Assembly: GCF_051487185.1 (NCBI RefSeq)
Contig: NZ_JAHVDK010000001.1
Location: 124,001 to 188,000, forward strand
Direction: 5' to 3'
DNA from: Inquilinus limosus_F
GTDB taxonomy: Bacteria; Pseudomonadota; Alphaproteobacteria; DSM-16000; Inquilinaceae
DNA: 64,000 bases
The position numbers and the translations under genes are program-made. The notes under the pieces are model-generated. The model worked only from the letters and a program-made list of their open reading frames with translations. It was not told the DNA's origin and searched no databases. This document shows, piece after piece, positions 54,522-64,000 of the stretch. Within the stretch, counting starts at the first letter, position 1; each line of letters begins with the position of its first letter.

Positions 54522-55631
54522 ATGCTGCGCCGCCTGAGAGCTCTCATCATCAAGGAGCTGCTGGCGGTGCTGCGTGACCCGCGCAGCCGGATGATCCTGA
54601 TCGTGCCGCCGATCCTGCAGCTCTTCGTCTTCGCCTATGCCGCGACGATGGAGGTGAAGAACGTCGACATCGCGCTGCTCGACCGCGACCGTGGCGCCTG
54701 GAGCCAGGAGCTGGTGCGGCGGATCGAAGGCACGCCGACCTTCCGGACGATCGTGCCGGTCGAGACGCCGGCGGCGCTGCGCGAGGCGGTCGACCGGCAG
54801 CGCGTGCTGGCCGCGGTGCAGATCGGGCCCAGCTTCTCCCGCGACATCGCCGCCGGGCGGCCGGCCGATCTGCAGATCATCCTGGACGGCCGCCGCTCCA
54901 ACGCCTCGCAGCTCGCCGGCAACTACCTGTCGCAGATCGTCAGCGGCATGGCGGCCGATGCCGCCAGCCCGAGTGGCGTCGCGAACCGGCCGGACACCGC
55001 GGTGCCGCGCTTCTGGTTCAACCCGGCGCTGGACACGCAATGGTTCATGGTGCCGAACCTGATCGCGGTGATCGCGGTGCTGATCGGGCTGATCGTCACC
55101 GGCCTGACGATCGCGCGGGAGCGCGAGCTCGGCACCTTCGACCAGCTGCTGGTCTCGCCGCTGCGGGTGCATGAGATCCTGCTGGGCAAGACCGTCCCGT
55201 CGCTCCTGATCGGCTTCGTCCATTGCAGCTTCTATCTGCTGGTCGCGCTGGTCTGGTTCGGCCTGCCGCTGCGCGGGTCGCTGGGGATGTTCTATGCCGG
55301 GGTGTTCTTCTACCTCCTGGCCCTGATCGGGGTCGGGCTGTTCATCTCCTCGCTCTCGGCGACGCAGCAGCAGGCGATCCTCGGGTCGTTCCTGTTCATG
55401 ATCCCGGCGACGCTGATGTCCGGCTTCGCCACGCCGATCGAGAACATGCCGGAGTGGCTGCAGCCGGCGACCTATGTCAACCCGCTGCGCTACTTCATCG
55501 TCATCGTCCGCGGCGTGTTCCTGAAGGGGCTGCCGGTCGAGGAGATGCTGCAGAACACCGTGCCGCTGGCGCTGATCGCGCTGGTGACGCTCAGCGCCGC
55601 CGCGTGGATGTTCCGCCGGAGGATGGAGTGA
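54522..55631 (+). CDS. ABC-2 type exporter permease, YbhR-like
   Basis: A 369-residue permease with RALIIKELLAVLRDPRSRMI at the N-terminus, a periplasmic domain, then LIGLIVTGLTIARERELGTFDQLLVSPLR and further membrane segments ending with ALVTLSAAAWMFRRRME. ATG at 54522 follows GGGGTGG; a longer in-frame reading starts inside the repeat. Last gene of the efflux operon. Confidence 0.93.
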   Translation: MLRRLRALIIKELLAVLRDPRSRMILIVPPILQLFVFAYAATMEVKNVDIALLDRDRGAWSQELVRRIEGTPTFRTIVPVETPAALREAVDRQRVLAAVQIGPSFSRDIAAGRPADLQIILDGRRSNASQLAGNYLSQIVSGMAADAASPSGVANRPDTAVPRFWFNPALDTQWFMVPNLIAVIAVLIGLIVTGLTIARERELGTFDQLLVSPLRVHEILLGKTVPSLLIGFVHCSFYLLVALVWFGLPLRGSLGMFYAGVFFYLLALIGVGLFISSLSATQQQAILGSFLFMIPATLMSGFATPIENMPEWLQPATYVNPLRYFIVIVRGVFLKGLPVEEMLQNTVPLALIALVTLSAAAWMFRRRME

Positions 55632-55636
55632 GCCCG

Positions 55637-55828
55637 TCAGGGCAGCGGGACGGTCCGGTTGTAGGGATCGTCGCCGGGCTCGTGGGCCGGCTGAGTCCGG
55701 GCCTCCGCCGCCGGCGTCGGGTTGTGGACCGACAGGCTGAAAGTATCCCTGACCTCGTCCATCGAGCACGCGGCCACGGCCAGGCCGGCCAGGACCATCG
55801 GAAGGATTGCCAACACCGGATACCGCAT
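55637..55828 (-). CDS. Small hypothetical lipoprotein
   Basis: A 63-residue protein with a lipoprotein signal: MRYPVLAILPMVLAGLAVAAC with the cysteine at position 21, followed by a polar proline-rich tail (HNPTPAAEARTQPAHEPGDD). It is convergent with the efflux operon, five bases from its stop. Too short for a domain; function unknown. Confidence 0.68.
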   Translation of the reverse strand: MRYPVLAILPMVLAGLAVAACSMDEVRDTFSLSVHNPTPAAEARTQPAHEPGDDPYNRTVPLP

Positions 55829-56020
55829 GATCCATACCCCCCGTATGATCTTCGACTTCTACGATCCTCCCGGCTGCGCTTCCGCGCAAGCACGGATCGC
55901 GGGGCCCGCGGCCGGAAGTTGTATCCGAACAATTGGCCTGTTTCGGACCCGGGCGACTGCCGTTAGCTTGGGCAGCCGCCGGGTGGCCGCCGTCTCCGGC
56001 CAGACCGCGGAGACCCGGCG

Positions 56021-57241
56021 ATGCGGACCGACACCTCCTCCACCTTCGACGACGCGCCCGCGGCGCCGCGCGGCGGCTCGGCCCTGCAGCCGGTCTCGGC
56101 CGGCCTCCTGGCCGCCATCGTCGGCTTCGCCAGCGCCTTCACCATCGTGCTGCAGGGCCTGGCCGCGGCCGGCGCCAGCCCGGCCCAGGCGGCCTCCGGG
56201 CTGCTCGCCGTCTGCATTGGCCAGGGGCTGCTGGCGATCGCGCTGTCCTGGCGGTCGAAGCAGCCGATCAGCATCGCCTGGTCGACCCCCGGCGCGGCGC
56301 TGCTGATCGCCACCGGCGTGCCGGCGGGCGGCTTTCCGGTCGCGGCCGGCGCCTTCCTGGTGGCGGCGGTGCTGGTGGTCGCGGCCGGGCTGTGGCGGCC
56401 CTTCGGCCGCCTCGTCACCGCGATCCCGACGCCTCTCGCCAGCGCCATGCTGGCCGGGGTGCTGCTCGATCTCTGCCTGGCCCCGGCCCGGGCCGTGGGC
56501 GCCATGCCGATGCTGGCCCTGCCGGTGATCCTGGTCTGGGCGCTGGCCTGGCGCTTCGCCCGGCTCTACGCCGTGCCCGCCGCGGTGGCGGCGGCGGTGG
56601 CGCTGATCGCGCTGACCACCGCCGTGCCGGCGGACGCCTTCGCCCATGCCTGGGCGGCACCGGTCTTCGTCGCCCCCGCTTTCTCCGCCGAGGCGGTGAT
56701 CGGCATCGCCGTGCCGCTGTTCATCGTCACCATGGCGTCGCAGAACGTGCCCGGCCTGGCGGTGCTGAACGCCAACGGCTACCGGCCGCCGGTCGGGCCG
56801 GTCTTCGTCGCCACCGGCCTGACCAGCGCCCTGACCGCGCTGTTCGGCGGCCACGCGGTCAACCTGTCGGCGATCACCGCGGCCCTTTGCGCCTCGGCCG
56901 AAGCGCATCCCGACCCGGCACGGCGCTGGCCGGCGGCGGTGGTGGCCGGCGCCGCCTATGTCGTGATCGGCCTGTTCGCCGGCTTCGCCGCCGCCTTCAT
57001 CGCCGCCTCGCCGCCGCTCCTGATCCAGGCGGTGGCCGGGCTGGCGCTGCTGGGCAGCCTGGGCGGCGCCCTGTCGACGGCGCTGGCGCGGGAGGAGGAG
57101 CGGCTGCCGGCCGTGGTCACCTTCGTGACCACCGTCTCCGGCCTGGCGCCCTTCGGCATCGGTGCCGCCTTCTGGGGTCTCGTGGCCGGTGGCGCGATGA
57201 TGGCGCTGGCGCGGCTGCGGGGCCCGGCGCTGCCATCATAA
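56021..57241 (+). CDS. BenE-family benzoate/H+ symporter-like protein
   Basis: A 406-residue membrane protein with about twelve segments. Family marks are SAGLLAAIVGFASAFTIVLQ, ISIAWSTPGAALLIATG near residues 86-102 and FIVTMASQNVPGLAVLNANG, which is the BenE signature. No benzoate degradation genes adjoin, so the real substrate is uncertain. Followed after 52 bases by a secreted hypothetical. Confidence 0.92.
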   Translation: MRTDTSSTFDDAPAAPRGGSALQPVSAGLLAAIVGFASAFTIVLQGLAAAGASPAQAASGLLAVCIGQGLLAIALSWRSKQPISIAWSTPGAALLIATGVPAGGFPVAAGAFLVAAVLVVAAGLWRPFGRLVTAIPTPLASAMLAGVLLDLCLAPARAVGAMPMLALPVILVWALAWRFARLYAVPAAVAAAVALIALTTAVPADAFAHAWAAPVFVAPAFSAEAVIGIAVPLFIVTMASQNVPGLAVLNANGYRPPVGPVFVATGLTSALTALFGGHAVNLSAITAALCASAEAHPDPARRWPAAVVAGAAYVVIGLFAGFAAAFIAASPPLLIQAVAGLALLGSLGGALSTALAREEERLPAVVTFVTTVSGLAPFGIGAAFWGLVAGGAMMALARLRGPALPS

Positions 57242-57293
57242 AGCCCGAAGCGCGGTGTCTCTGGAACGCATTGTTTCCGGAGGCCGATTCGCC

Positions 57294-58031
57294 GTGAAGA
57301 TACTGCCGTCTGTCATCGCCGCCCTTCTCGCCGGCCTGTCCTGCGCCGCCGCGCAGGCGCCGGACATCCCCACCGTCACCTACCCGCCGCTGCCCCGCCA
57401 GGCCGCCTCGGCCGAAGGCTTCGCACCGGCGGGCTGGCGCTTGGAGGCGCAGGCCAGGGGCGACCTGAACGGCGATGGCGCGGAGGATCTCGCCTTCGTC
57501 CTGCACGCGACGGATCCGAAGAACGTGGTGCCCAATCCGGATGGGTTCGGCGAAGACCCGCTGGACACCAATCCCCGCATCCTCGCCGTCGCCTTCGCCC
57601 GGAAGGGGGGCGCCGCCTACGACCTTGCGCTGGAGAATCACACCCTGATCCCGCGCCGGACCGATCCCGTGCTGGAGGATCCGTTCGACGGCACCGCCGC
57701 GGGCGGCCTGCAGATCGCCCGCGGCACGCTGCGCATCACCCTCGGCGTCTTCGTCAGCGCCGGCTCCTGGACGACGTGGAATACGACCCAGACCTTCCGC
57801 TGGCAGAACGGCCGCTTCGAGCTGATCGGCTACGACCGCACGAGCACCCATCGCGGCAGCGGCGAGACGAACGGCCTCAGCATCAACTACCTGACGCGGC
57901 GGGTGAAGCGGACCGAGGGCAACATCGAGAGCGACGAGGAGAAGACGCGCTGGGAGACCCTGCCGCGCGGTCCGCTGCTCGGCCTCGACGAGGTCGGCGA
58001 CGGGCTGGAGTTCGATCCGGAGCGGCGATGA
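57294..58031 (+). CDS. Hypothetical secreted protein with an FG-GAP/EF-hand-like site
   Basis: A 245-residue protein starting at GTG 57294, ten bases after GGAGG. Signal peptide KILPSVIAALLAGLSCAAAQ. The stretch GDLNGDGAEDLAFVLHA at about 55-71 has the D-x-N-x-D-x-x-x-D calcium-loop pattern of FG-GAP repeats, and later parts (GTLRITLGVFVSAGSW and FRWQNGRFELIGYDRT) are seen in uncharacterised proteins of the same kind. It overlaps the next gene by four bases. Confidence 0.78.
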   Translation: MKILPSVIAALLAGLSCAAAQAPDIPTVTYPPLPRQAASAEGFAPAGWRLEAQARGDLNGDGAEDLAFVLHATDPKNVVPNPDGFGEDPLDTNPRILAVAFARKGGAAYDLALENHTLIPRRTDPVLEDPFDGTAAGGLQIARGTLRITLGVFVSAGSWTTWNTTQTFRWQNGRFELIGYDRTSTHRGSGETNGLSINYLTRRVKRTEGNIESDEEKTRWETLPRGPLLGLDEVGDGLEFDPERR

Positions 58032-58558
58032 TCCTCGTCACGGCGCGCCTCAGGCTCCGGCCCTGGCGGGAGGGCGACCGGGACGCCTTCGCCGCCCTGG
58101 CCGCCGACCCCGAGGTCATGCGCGACCTCGGCGGGCCGCTGGACCGGGCGGCGAGCGACGTCAAGCTCGACCGCTATCGCGCGGCCTTCGACCGGCACGG
58201 CTTCTGCCGCTGGGCGGTGGAGACCCTGTCGGACGAGTTCCTCGGCTATACCGGGATCATGCCGTTGGGGCCGGACCATCCGCTCGGCCCGAGCGTCGAG
58301 ATCGGCTGGCGGCTGCGGCGGAGCGCCTGGGGCCATGGCTACGCCACCGAGGCCGCCGCGGCGGCCCTGGCGGACGGCTTCGGGCGGCTCGGCCTCGGCG
58401 AGGTCCTGGCCTACACCGCGCCCGACAACCTCCGGTCGCAGGCGGTGATGGCACGGCTGCGCCTGCAGCGGGACCCGTCGCGCGACTTCACCGCGGTCTA
58501 TGATGGGGTCCCCTGGCGCGGGCTGGTCTGGGTGGCGCGGCCGTTGACGGGGCGCTGA
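58028..58558 (+). CDS. GNAT acetyltransferase
   Basis: A 176-residue RimJ/RimL-like N-acetyltransferase: TARLRLRPWREGDRDAFAAL at the start, acetyl-CoA loop LRRSAWGHGYATEAAAAAL near 97-115 and APDNLRSQAVMARLRLQRDP. ATGA overlap with the upstream secreted protein gene suggests coupling, though a functional link is not evident. Substrate unknown. Confidence 0.9.
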   Translation: MILVTARLRLRPWREGDRDAFAALAADPEVMRDLGGPLDRAASDVKLDRYRAAFDRHGFCRWAVETLSDEFLGYTGIMPLGPDHPLGPSVEIGWRLRRSAWGHGYATEAAAAALADGFGRLGLGEVLAYTAPDNLRSQAVMARLRLQRDPSRDFTAVYDGVPWRGLVWVARPLTGR

Positions 58559-58642
58559 CCGGCGGAAATCCTGTGTCATCTGGCTGGAAGGGGCAGACTC
58601 CACCGGTTGTATTCGAGCCCGGCGCGGGCGACTATCATCTCC

Positions 58643-58888
58643 ATGATGAAGCCTTATTGGATCGACACTGACCAACCGATGGGTTCGGGCTTCGGCGTTA
58701 CAGCGTATTCAGCGGAGGATGCTGAGTCGGTGGTTCGGCTCGTGTTGCCAGCCATTTACAAGATCACTCGCATAGCGCCGATCACGGACATGCGATCTCT
58801 CGACCAAAATCACGTCGCACCGAACATGGGAAACTGGATGCGTCGAGGCATCTGGTATCCACAAGGTTACGCCCATTTGACGGGCTAA
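58643..58888 (+). CDS. Hypothetical small protein of atypical composition
   Basis: An 81-residue protein beginning MMKPYWIDTDQPMGSGFGVT. The G+C content and codon choice (ATT, ACT, CAA, TTG) are lower than in all neighbours, suggesting foreign origin. Either of two adjacent ATGs could be the start. It contains YSAEDAESVVRLVLP and ends NWMRRGIWYPQGYAHLTG. No domain is known to me. Confidence 0.6.
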   Translation: MMKPYWIDTDQPMGSGFGVTAYSAEDAESVVRLVLPAIYKITRIAPITDMRSLDQNHVAPNMGNWMRRGIWYPQGYAHLTG

Positions 58889-59106
58889 CTGGAGCGGCGG
58901 CTTCGGTTCGAAAGCGGCCCAACCCGGCCAGGGACATCACGGCCAGCCCCGGGGGATCGACCAAGATCAGCGCGCCGAAGCACCGATCATCCCCGTGCCG
59001 CGTCGCCGGCCAACTCGCGCAGAGCACCGTCGAAGGTAGGGCGTCGACCCCCATCGCGCGCGGAGGCAATATCCCCGCAATCGATCTTTCTGCCGGACAC
59101 CGCAAG

Positions 59107-59496
59107 ATGACCCAAGCTGCCGATCACGCCATCCGCCTGCGACGCGAGGCCTTCAATCGGGCTCTGGCCGGGGCGGACATCAAGGCCATCGGCCCGCTTC
59201 TGGCCCAGGGCGCCATTCTCGTCACGGGCACGGACAGCGCCGTCATCTCCGGCCGCAAGGCCCAGCTCGCGGCATGGGAGCGCGAATTCGCCGCGTCCCT
59301 ACGCACGATCTACACCCGGTCCCCCGACACCATCCTGGTCTCGCCCGTCGAGCCCATTGCCCTGGAGCACGGCCGCTGGCGGGGCGTCACCGCCGCCGGC
59401 GGCCTGCCTCTCGCATCCGGCACCTACACCGCCAAGTGGCGGAAGACCGGCGCGGATTGGGTGATCGAGGCCGAGATCTATCTCACCCTCGCCTGA
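59107..59496 (+). CDS. SnoaL/NTF2-like (DUF4440-type) protein
   Basis: A 129-residue protein with an NTF2-like alpha+beta pattern: RREAFNRALAGADIKAIGPL, then LLAQGAILVTGTDSAVISGR, and a C-terminal sheet with GTYTAKWRKTGADWVIEAEI. Members bind small molecules or act as hydrolases/isomerases. It precedes the kdp operon by 125 bases but need not be linked. The 218 bases before it show no gene. Confidence 0.75.
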   Translation: MTQAADHAIRLRREAFNRALAGADIKAIGPLLAQGAILVTGTDSAVISGRKAQLAAWEREFAASLRTIYTRSPDTILVSPVEPIALEHGRWRGVTAAGGLPLASGTYTAKWRKTGADWVIEAEIYLTLA

Positions 59497-59565
59497 CGGC
59501 CTGCGCACCGGAAACAGGCGGCCAGCACAACGGAAATCCCGATCGAATTTTTATGCGCTCCGGGT

Positions 59566-59587
59566 GTGTGATCCGCGCCGATCACAC
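59566..59587. promoter_or_regulatory. Inverted repeat GTGTGATC-N6-GATCACAC upstream of kdp
   Basis: A perfect eight-base inverted repeat with a six-base spacer, 35 bases before the first small gene of the kdp operon. It could be an operator or leader hairpin. It does not fit Crp (spacing of TGTGA and TCACA is ten, not six). Confidence 0.45.
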
Positions 59588-59621
59588 GGATCCGCGGCAT
59601 CGCCTGCGGAAAGGAGACTTC

Positions 59622-59705
59622 GTGCTCGACGTCCTGATGCTCGCCCTAGCCGCGGCGTTCTTCGCCGTGGCCCTGGGCTACGTGCTGCTTTGCGACCGGC
59701 TGTGA
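59622..59705 (+). CDS. 27-residue membrane peptide at the head of the kdp operon
   Basis: GTG start with AAGGAG six bases before it. The product MLDVLMLALAAAFFAVALGYVL plus LCDRL is one membrane helix with a short charged end. It is followed seven bases later by kdpF and resembles small peptides that precede kdpF in some other proteobacteria, as I remember. Probably a Kdp accessory subunit or leader peptide. Confidence 0.6.
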   Translation: MLDVLMLALAAAFFAVALGYVLLCDRL

Positions 59706-59712
59706 GGCGGCG

Positions 59713-59802
59713 ATGACCTTCGACCTCATCCTCGGCGGCGTCGTATCCGTGCTGCTGCTCGGCTACCTCGTCTACGCCCTGGTCCGTCCCGAAAAGTTCT
59801 GA
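59713..59802 (+). CDS. kdpF: Potassium-transporting ATPase subunit KdpF
   Basis: A 29-residue single-helix peptide, MTFDLILGGVVSVLLLGYLV then YALVRPEKF; the YALxRPExF end is the KdpF hallmark. It stabilises the KdpABC complex in the inner membrane. It lies seven bases before kdpA, and GAGGCGG is placed before both genes. Confidence 0.93.
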   Translation: MTFDLILGGVVSVLLLGYLVYALVRPEKF

Positions 59803-59809
59803 GGCGGCC

Positions 59810-61519
59810 ATGACCCTCAACGGCTGGATCCAGATCGCGCTGTTCTGCGCGATCGTCATCCTGATCACGCGCCCGCTCGGCGGCTACATGGCCCGCGTCT
59901 TCGCCGGCGAACGCACCTTCCTGTCCCCGATCCTTCGCCCGGTCGAGCGCGTCTTCTACGCCGCCGCCGGCGTGCGCGAGGAGCGCGAGCAGCACTGGAC
60001 CGGCTATGCCTTCGGCATGCTGATCTTCAGCCTGGCCAGCGTGGTCGCGCTGTACGCGCTGCAGCGCCTGCAGGCCGTGCTGCCCTTCAACCCGCAAGGC
60101 ATGGCGGGGGTCGAGCCGGGGCTCGCCTTCAACACCGCGGTCAGCTTCACCACCAACACCAACTGGCAGTCCTATGGCGGCGAGAGCACCATGGGCTATC
60201 TGGTGCAGATGGCCGGGCTGACGGTGCAGAACTTCGCCTCGGCCGCGGTCGGCATCGCGCTCGCCATCGCCCTGGTGCGTGGTTTCGCCCGGCGCTCGGC
60301 CCAGACCATCGGCAATTTCTGGGTCGATCTGACCCGCTGCGTGCTCTACGTGCTGCTGCCGATCTGCGTCGTCGCTACGGTCTTCTTCGTCTGGCAGGGC
60401 GTGCCGCAGAACCTGAGCGGCTATGTCGACGCCACGACGCTGGAGGGCGCGCATCAGACGATCGCCCAGGGGCCGGTGGCCTCGCAGCTGGCGATCAAGA
60501 TGCTGGGCACCAATGGCGGCGGCTTCTTCAACGCCAACTCGGCCCATCCCTACGAGAACCCGACGGCGCTGTCGAACCTGGTGCAGATGGTGCTGATCTT
60601 CGCCATCGGCGCCGGCCTCACCAACACCTTCGGCCGCATGGTCGGCAATGAGCGCCAGGGTTGGGCGATCTTCGCCGCCATGGGCGTGCTGTTCCTCGCC
60701 GGCGTCTTCGTCGCCTATTGGCAGGAGGCGGGCGGCGGCCACCTCCTGGCCTCGCTCGGCGTCGATCCCGCGCTCGGCAACATGGAGGGCAAGGAGGTCC
60801 GTTTTGGCGAAGCGCTGTCGGCCCTGTTCGCCGTGGTCACCACCGCCGCCTCCTGCGGCGCCGTCATCGCCATGCATGACAGCTTCACCGCGCTCGGCGG
60901 CATGGTGCCGCTGGTCAACATGATGCTGGGCGAGGTGGTGATCGGCGGCGTCGGCGCCGGCCTCTACGGCATGCTGCTCTTCGTCATCGAGGCGATCTTC
61001 GTCGCCGGGCTGATGGTCGGCCGCACGCCGGAATATGTCGGCAAGAAGATCGAGGCGAAGGAGGTGAAGATGACGATGCTGGCGCTTCTCATCCTGCCGG
61101 CCTCGATGCTGGGCTTCACCGCGCTGGCGGTGTCGATCCAGCCCGGCCTCGCCGGCATCCTCAACGCCGGCCCGCATGGCTTCTCCGAGGTGCTGTACGC
61201 CTACACCTCGGGCACGGCCAACAACGGCTCGGCCTTCGGCGGGCTGACAGCGACCTCGCTGTTCTACACCGTCACCCTCGGCCTCGCGATGCTGATCGGC
61301 CGCTTCCTGATGATCGTGCCGATGCTGGCCGTCGCCGGGTCGCTCGCCGCCAAGCGCAGCCTGCCGGCGTCCTCCGGCACCTTCCCGACCACCGGGCCGC
61401 TCTTCATCGGGCTCCTGATCGGCGTGGTGCTGATCATGGGCGGCCTGACCTTCTTCCCGGCCCTGGCGCTGGGCCCGGTGGCCGAACACCTGGCCGGCGC
61501 CGCCGGCACCCTGTTCTGA
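59810..61519 (+). CDS. kdpA: Potassium-transporting ATPase channel subunit KdpA
   Basis: A 569-residue channel-like subunit that selects and binds potassium. Marks include NTAVSFTTNTNWQSYGGEST (first selectivity loop), GTNGGGFFNANSAHPYENPT and FGGLTATSLFYT, with ten predicted membrane segments. It starts seven bases after kdpF. Forms the complex with KdpB and KdpC for high-affinity uptake when potassium is scarce. Confidence 0.98.
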   Translation: MTLNGWIQIALFCAIVILITRPLGGYMARVFAGERTFLSPILRPVERVFYAAAGVREEREQHWTGYAFGMLIFSLASVVALYALQRLQAVLPFNPQGMAGVEPGLAFNTAVSFTTNTNWQSYGGESTMGYLVQMAGLTVQNFASAAVGIALAIALVRGFARRSAQTIGNFWVDLTRCVLYVLLPICVVATVFFVWQGVPQNLSGYVDATTLEGAHQTIAQGPVASQLAIKMLGTNGGGFFNANSAHPYENPTALSNLVQMVLIFAIGAGLTNTFGRMVGNERQGWAIFAAMGVLFLAGVFVAYWQEAGGGHLLASLGVDPALGNMEGKEVRFGEALSALFAVVTTAASCGAVIAMHDSFTALGGMVPLVNMMLGEVVIGGVGAGLYGMLLFVIEAIFVAGLMVGRTPEYVGKKIEAKEVKMTMLALLILPASMLGFTALAVSIQPGLAGILNAGPHGFSEVLYAYTSGTANNGSAFGGLTATSLFYTVTLGLAMLIGRFLMIVPMLAVAGSLAAKRSLPASSGTFPTTGPLFIGLLIGVVLIMGGLTFFPALALGPVAEHLAGAAGTLF

Positions 61520-61534
61520 TCGGATCCCTCGGTC

Positions 61535-63595
<2,061 letters not shown>

Positions 63596-63602
63596 GGCAA
63601 CC

Positions 63603-64000
63603 ATGCTGAACCAGATCCGACCCGCCCTGGTGATGGTCGTCGTGCTGACGATCCTCACCGGCCTCGCCTATCCCTTCGCCATGACCGGCATTGCCCAGGG
63701 GCTGTTCCCCGACCAGGCCGATGGCAGCCTGGTGAAGCGCGCTGACGGCACCGTCATCGGCTCGACGCTGATCGGCCAGGAGTTCACCGGCGACACGTAC
63801 TTTCACGGCCGGCCGTCGGCGACGGCCCCGGCGCCCTACAACGCCGCCAGCTCGGCCGGCTCGAATCTCGGCCCCACCGCCCGAGCGCTCGCCGACCGGG
63901 TGAAGGCCGATGTCGACGCGCTGGCGGCGCAGGGCATCGAGAACCCGCCGGCCGACATGGTCACCACCTCGGCCTCGGGCCTCGACCCGGACATCAGCCC
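63603..64000 (+). CDS. kdpC: Potassium-transporting ATPase subunit KdpC, C-terminus beyond window
   Basis: About 132 codons are present; the gene runs off the right edge. An N-terminal membrane helix (LVMVVVLTILTGLAYPFAMTG) is followed by the periplasmic KdpC domain with FTGDTYFHGRPSA and YNAASSAGSNLGPT, which are diagnostic, and DMVTTSASGLDPDIS near the edge. It helps potassium binding in the KdpFABC complex. Confidence 0.96.
   Translation, partial: MLNQIRPALVMVVVLTILTGLAYPFAMTGIAQGLFPDQADGSLVKRADGTVIGSTLIGQEFTGDTYFHGRPSATAPAPYNAASSAGSNLGPTARALADRVKADVDALAAQGIENPPADMVTTSASGLDPDIS

Noticed and set aside
59567..59586. Crp-type site before kdp
   Set aside because: TGTGA and TCACA are separated by ten bases rather than six, so it is kept only as an unassigned inverted repeat.

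Overview
The window is about 70% G+C, almost fully coding, and reads as a chromosome segment of a free-living alphaproteobacterium. The gene content points to the Rhodospirillales/Azospirillaceae neighbourhood: a DUF1127 peptide beside a GcvA-type LysR regulator, a thrC–M16 peptidase–GNAT cluster, an AhpC/AhpD pair beside oxyR, Bmp-type nucleoside uptake genes, and Kdp. The genus is not certain. No rRNA, tRNA, CRISPR array, prophage or insertion sequence was recognised.

Layout. 1-6.8 kb (minus strand) is a nucleoside uptake and salvage operon: Bmp-family binding protein, double ABC ATPase, two permeases, cytidine deaminase and thymidine phosphorylase (cut by the window edge). A BrnT-type toxin and a helix-turn-helix antitoxin lie on the opposite strand between its ATPase and permease genes. 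7-10.5 kb holds a LysR regulator, a DUF1127 peptide, a palindromic repeat and a secreted LVIVD-repeat protein. 11-14.9 kb holds hemolysin III-type, DUF2333, DapA-superfamily and FUSC-type membrane genes. 15-18 kb is a siderophore/heme-type ABC importer. 18-20.4 kb is ahpC-ahpD divergent from oxyR, with an OxyR-like site over the oxyR start. 21.2-27.5 kb is tamA-tamB, divergent from typA.

29.5-33 kb holds two lipoproteins and a TPR-methyltransferase/rlmJ pair. 33-35 kb is a TPP riboswitch and thiC. 35-38.7 kb holds a PhyH-type dioxygenase, a flippase-like protein, a MarR regulator and a GNAT. 38.7-41.4 kb is an M16 peptidase and threonine synthase. 41.4-47.4 kb is a complete dipeptide-type ABC importer, preceded by a near-consensus sigma-54 promoter and a structured leader. 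48.4-49.4 kb encodes a protein with an internal duplication and a LexA-like box at its start. 49.4-55.6 kb is a TetR regulator followed by a ybhGFSR-type drug-efflux ABC operon, with repeat elements in three of its intergenic gaps. 56-59.5 kb holds a BenE-type transporter and small hypotheticals. 59.6-64 kb is the kdp potassium-uptake operon, which begins with a 27-residue membrane peptide and kdpF and runs off the window inside kdpC.

Two families of dispersed palindromic repeats occur: one starting near CGTCATNGCGAG (four copies) and one with CTCTCCC/GGGAGAG arms (two full copies and a degenerate one). All calls are from reading the sequence and remembered family features; no database search was run.
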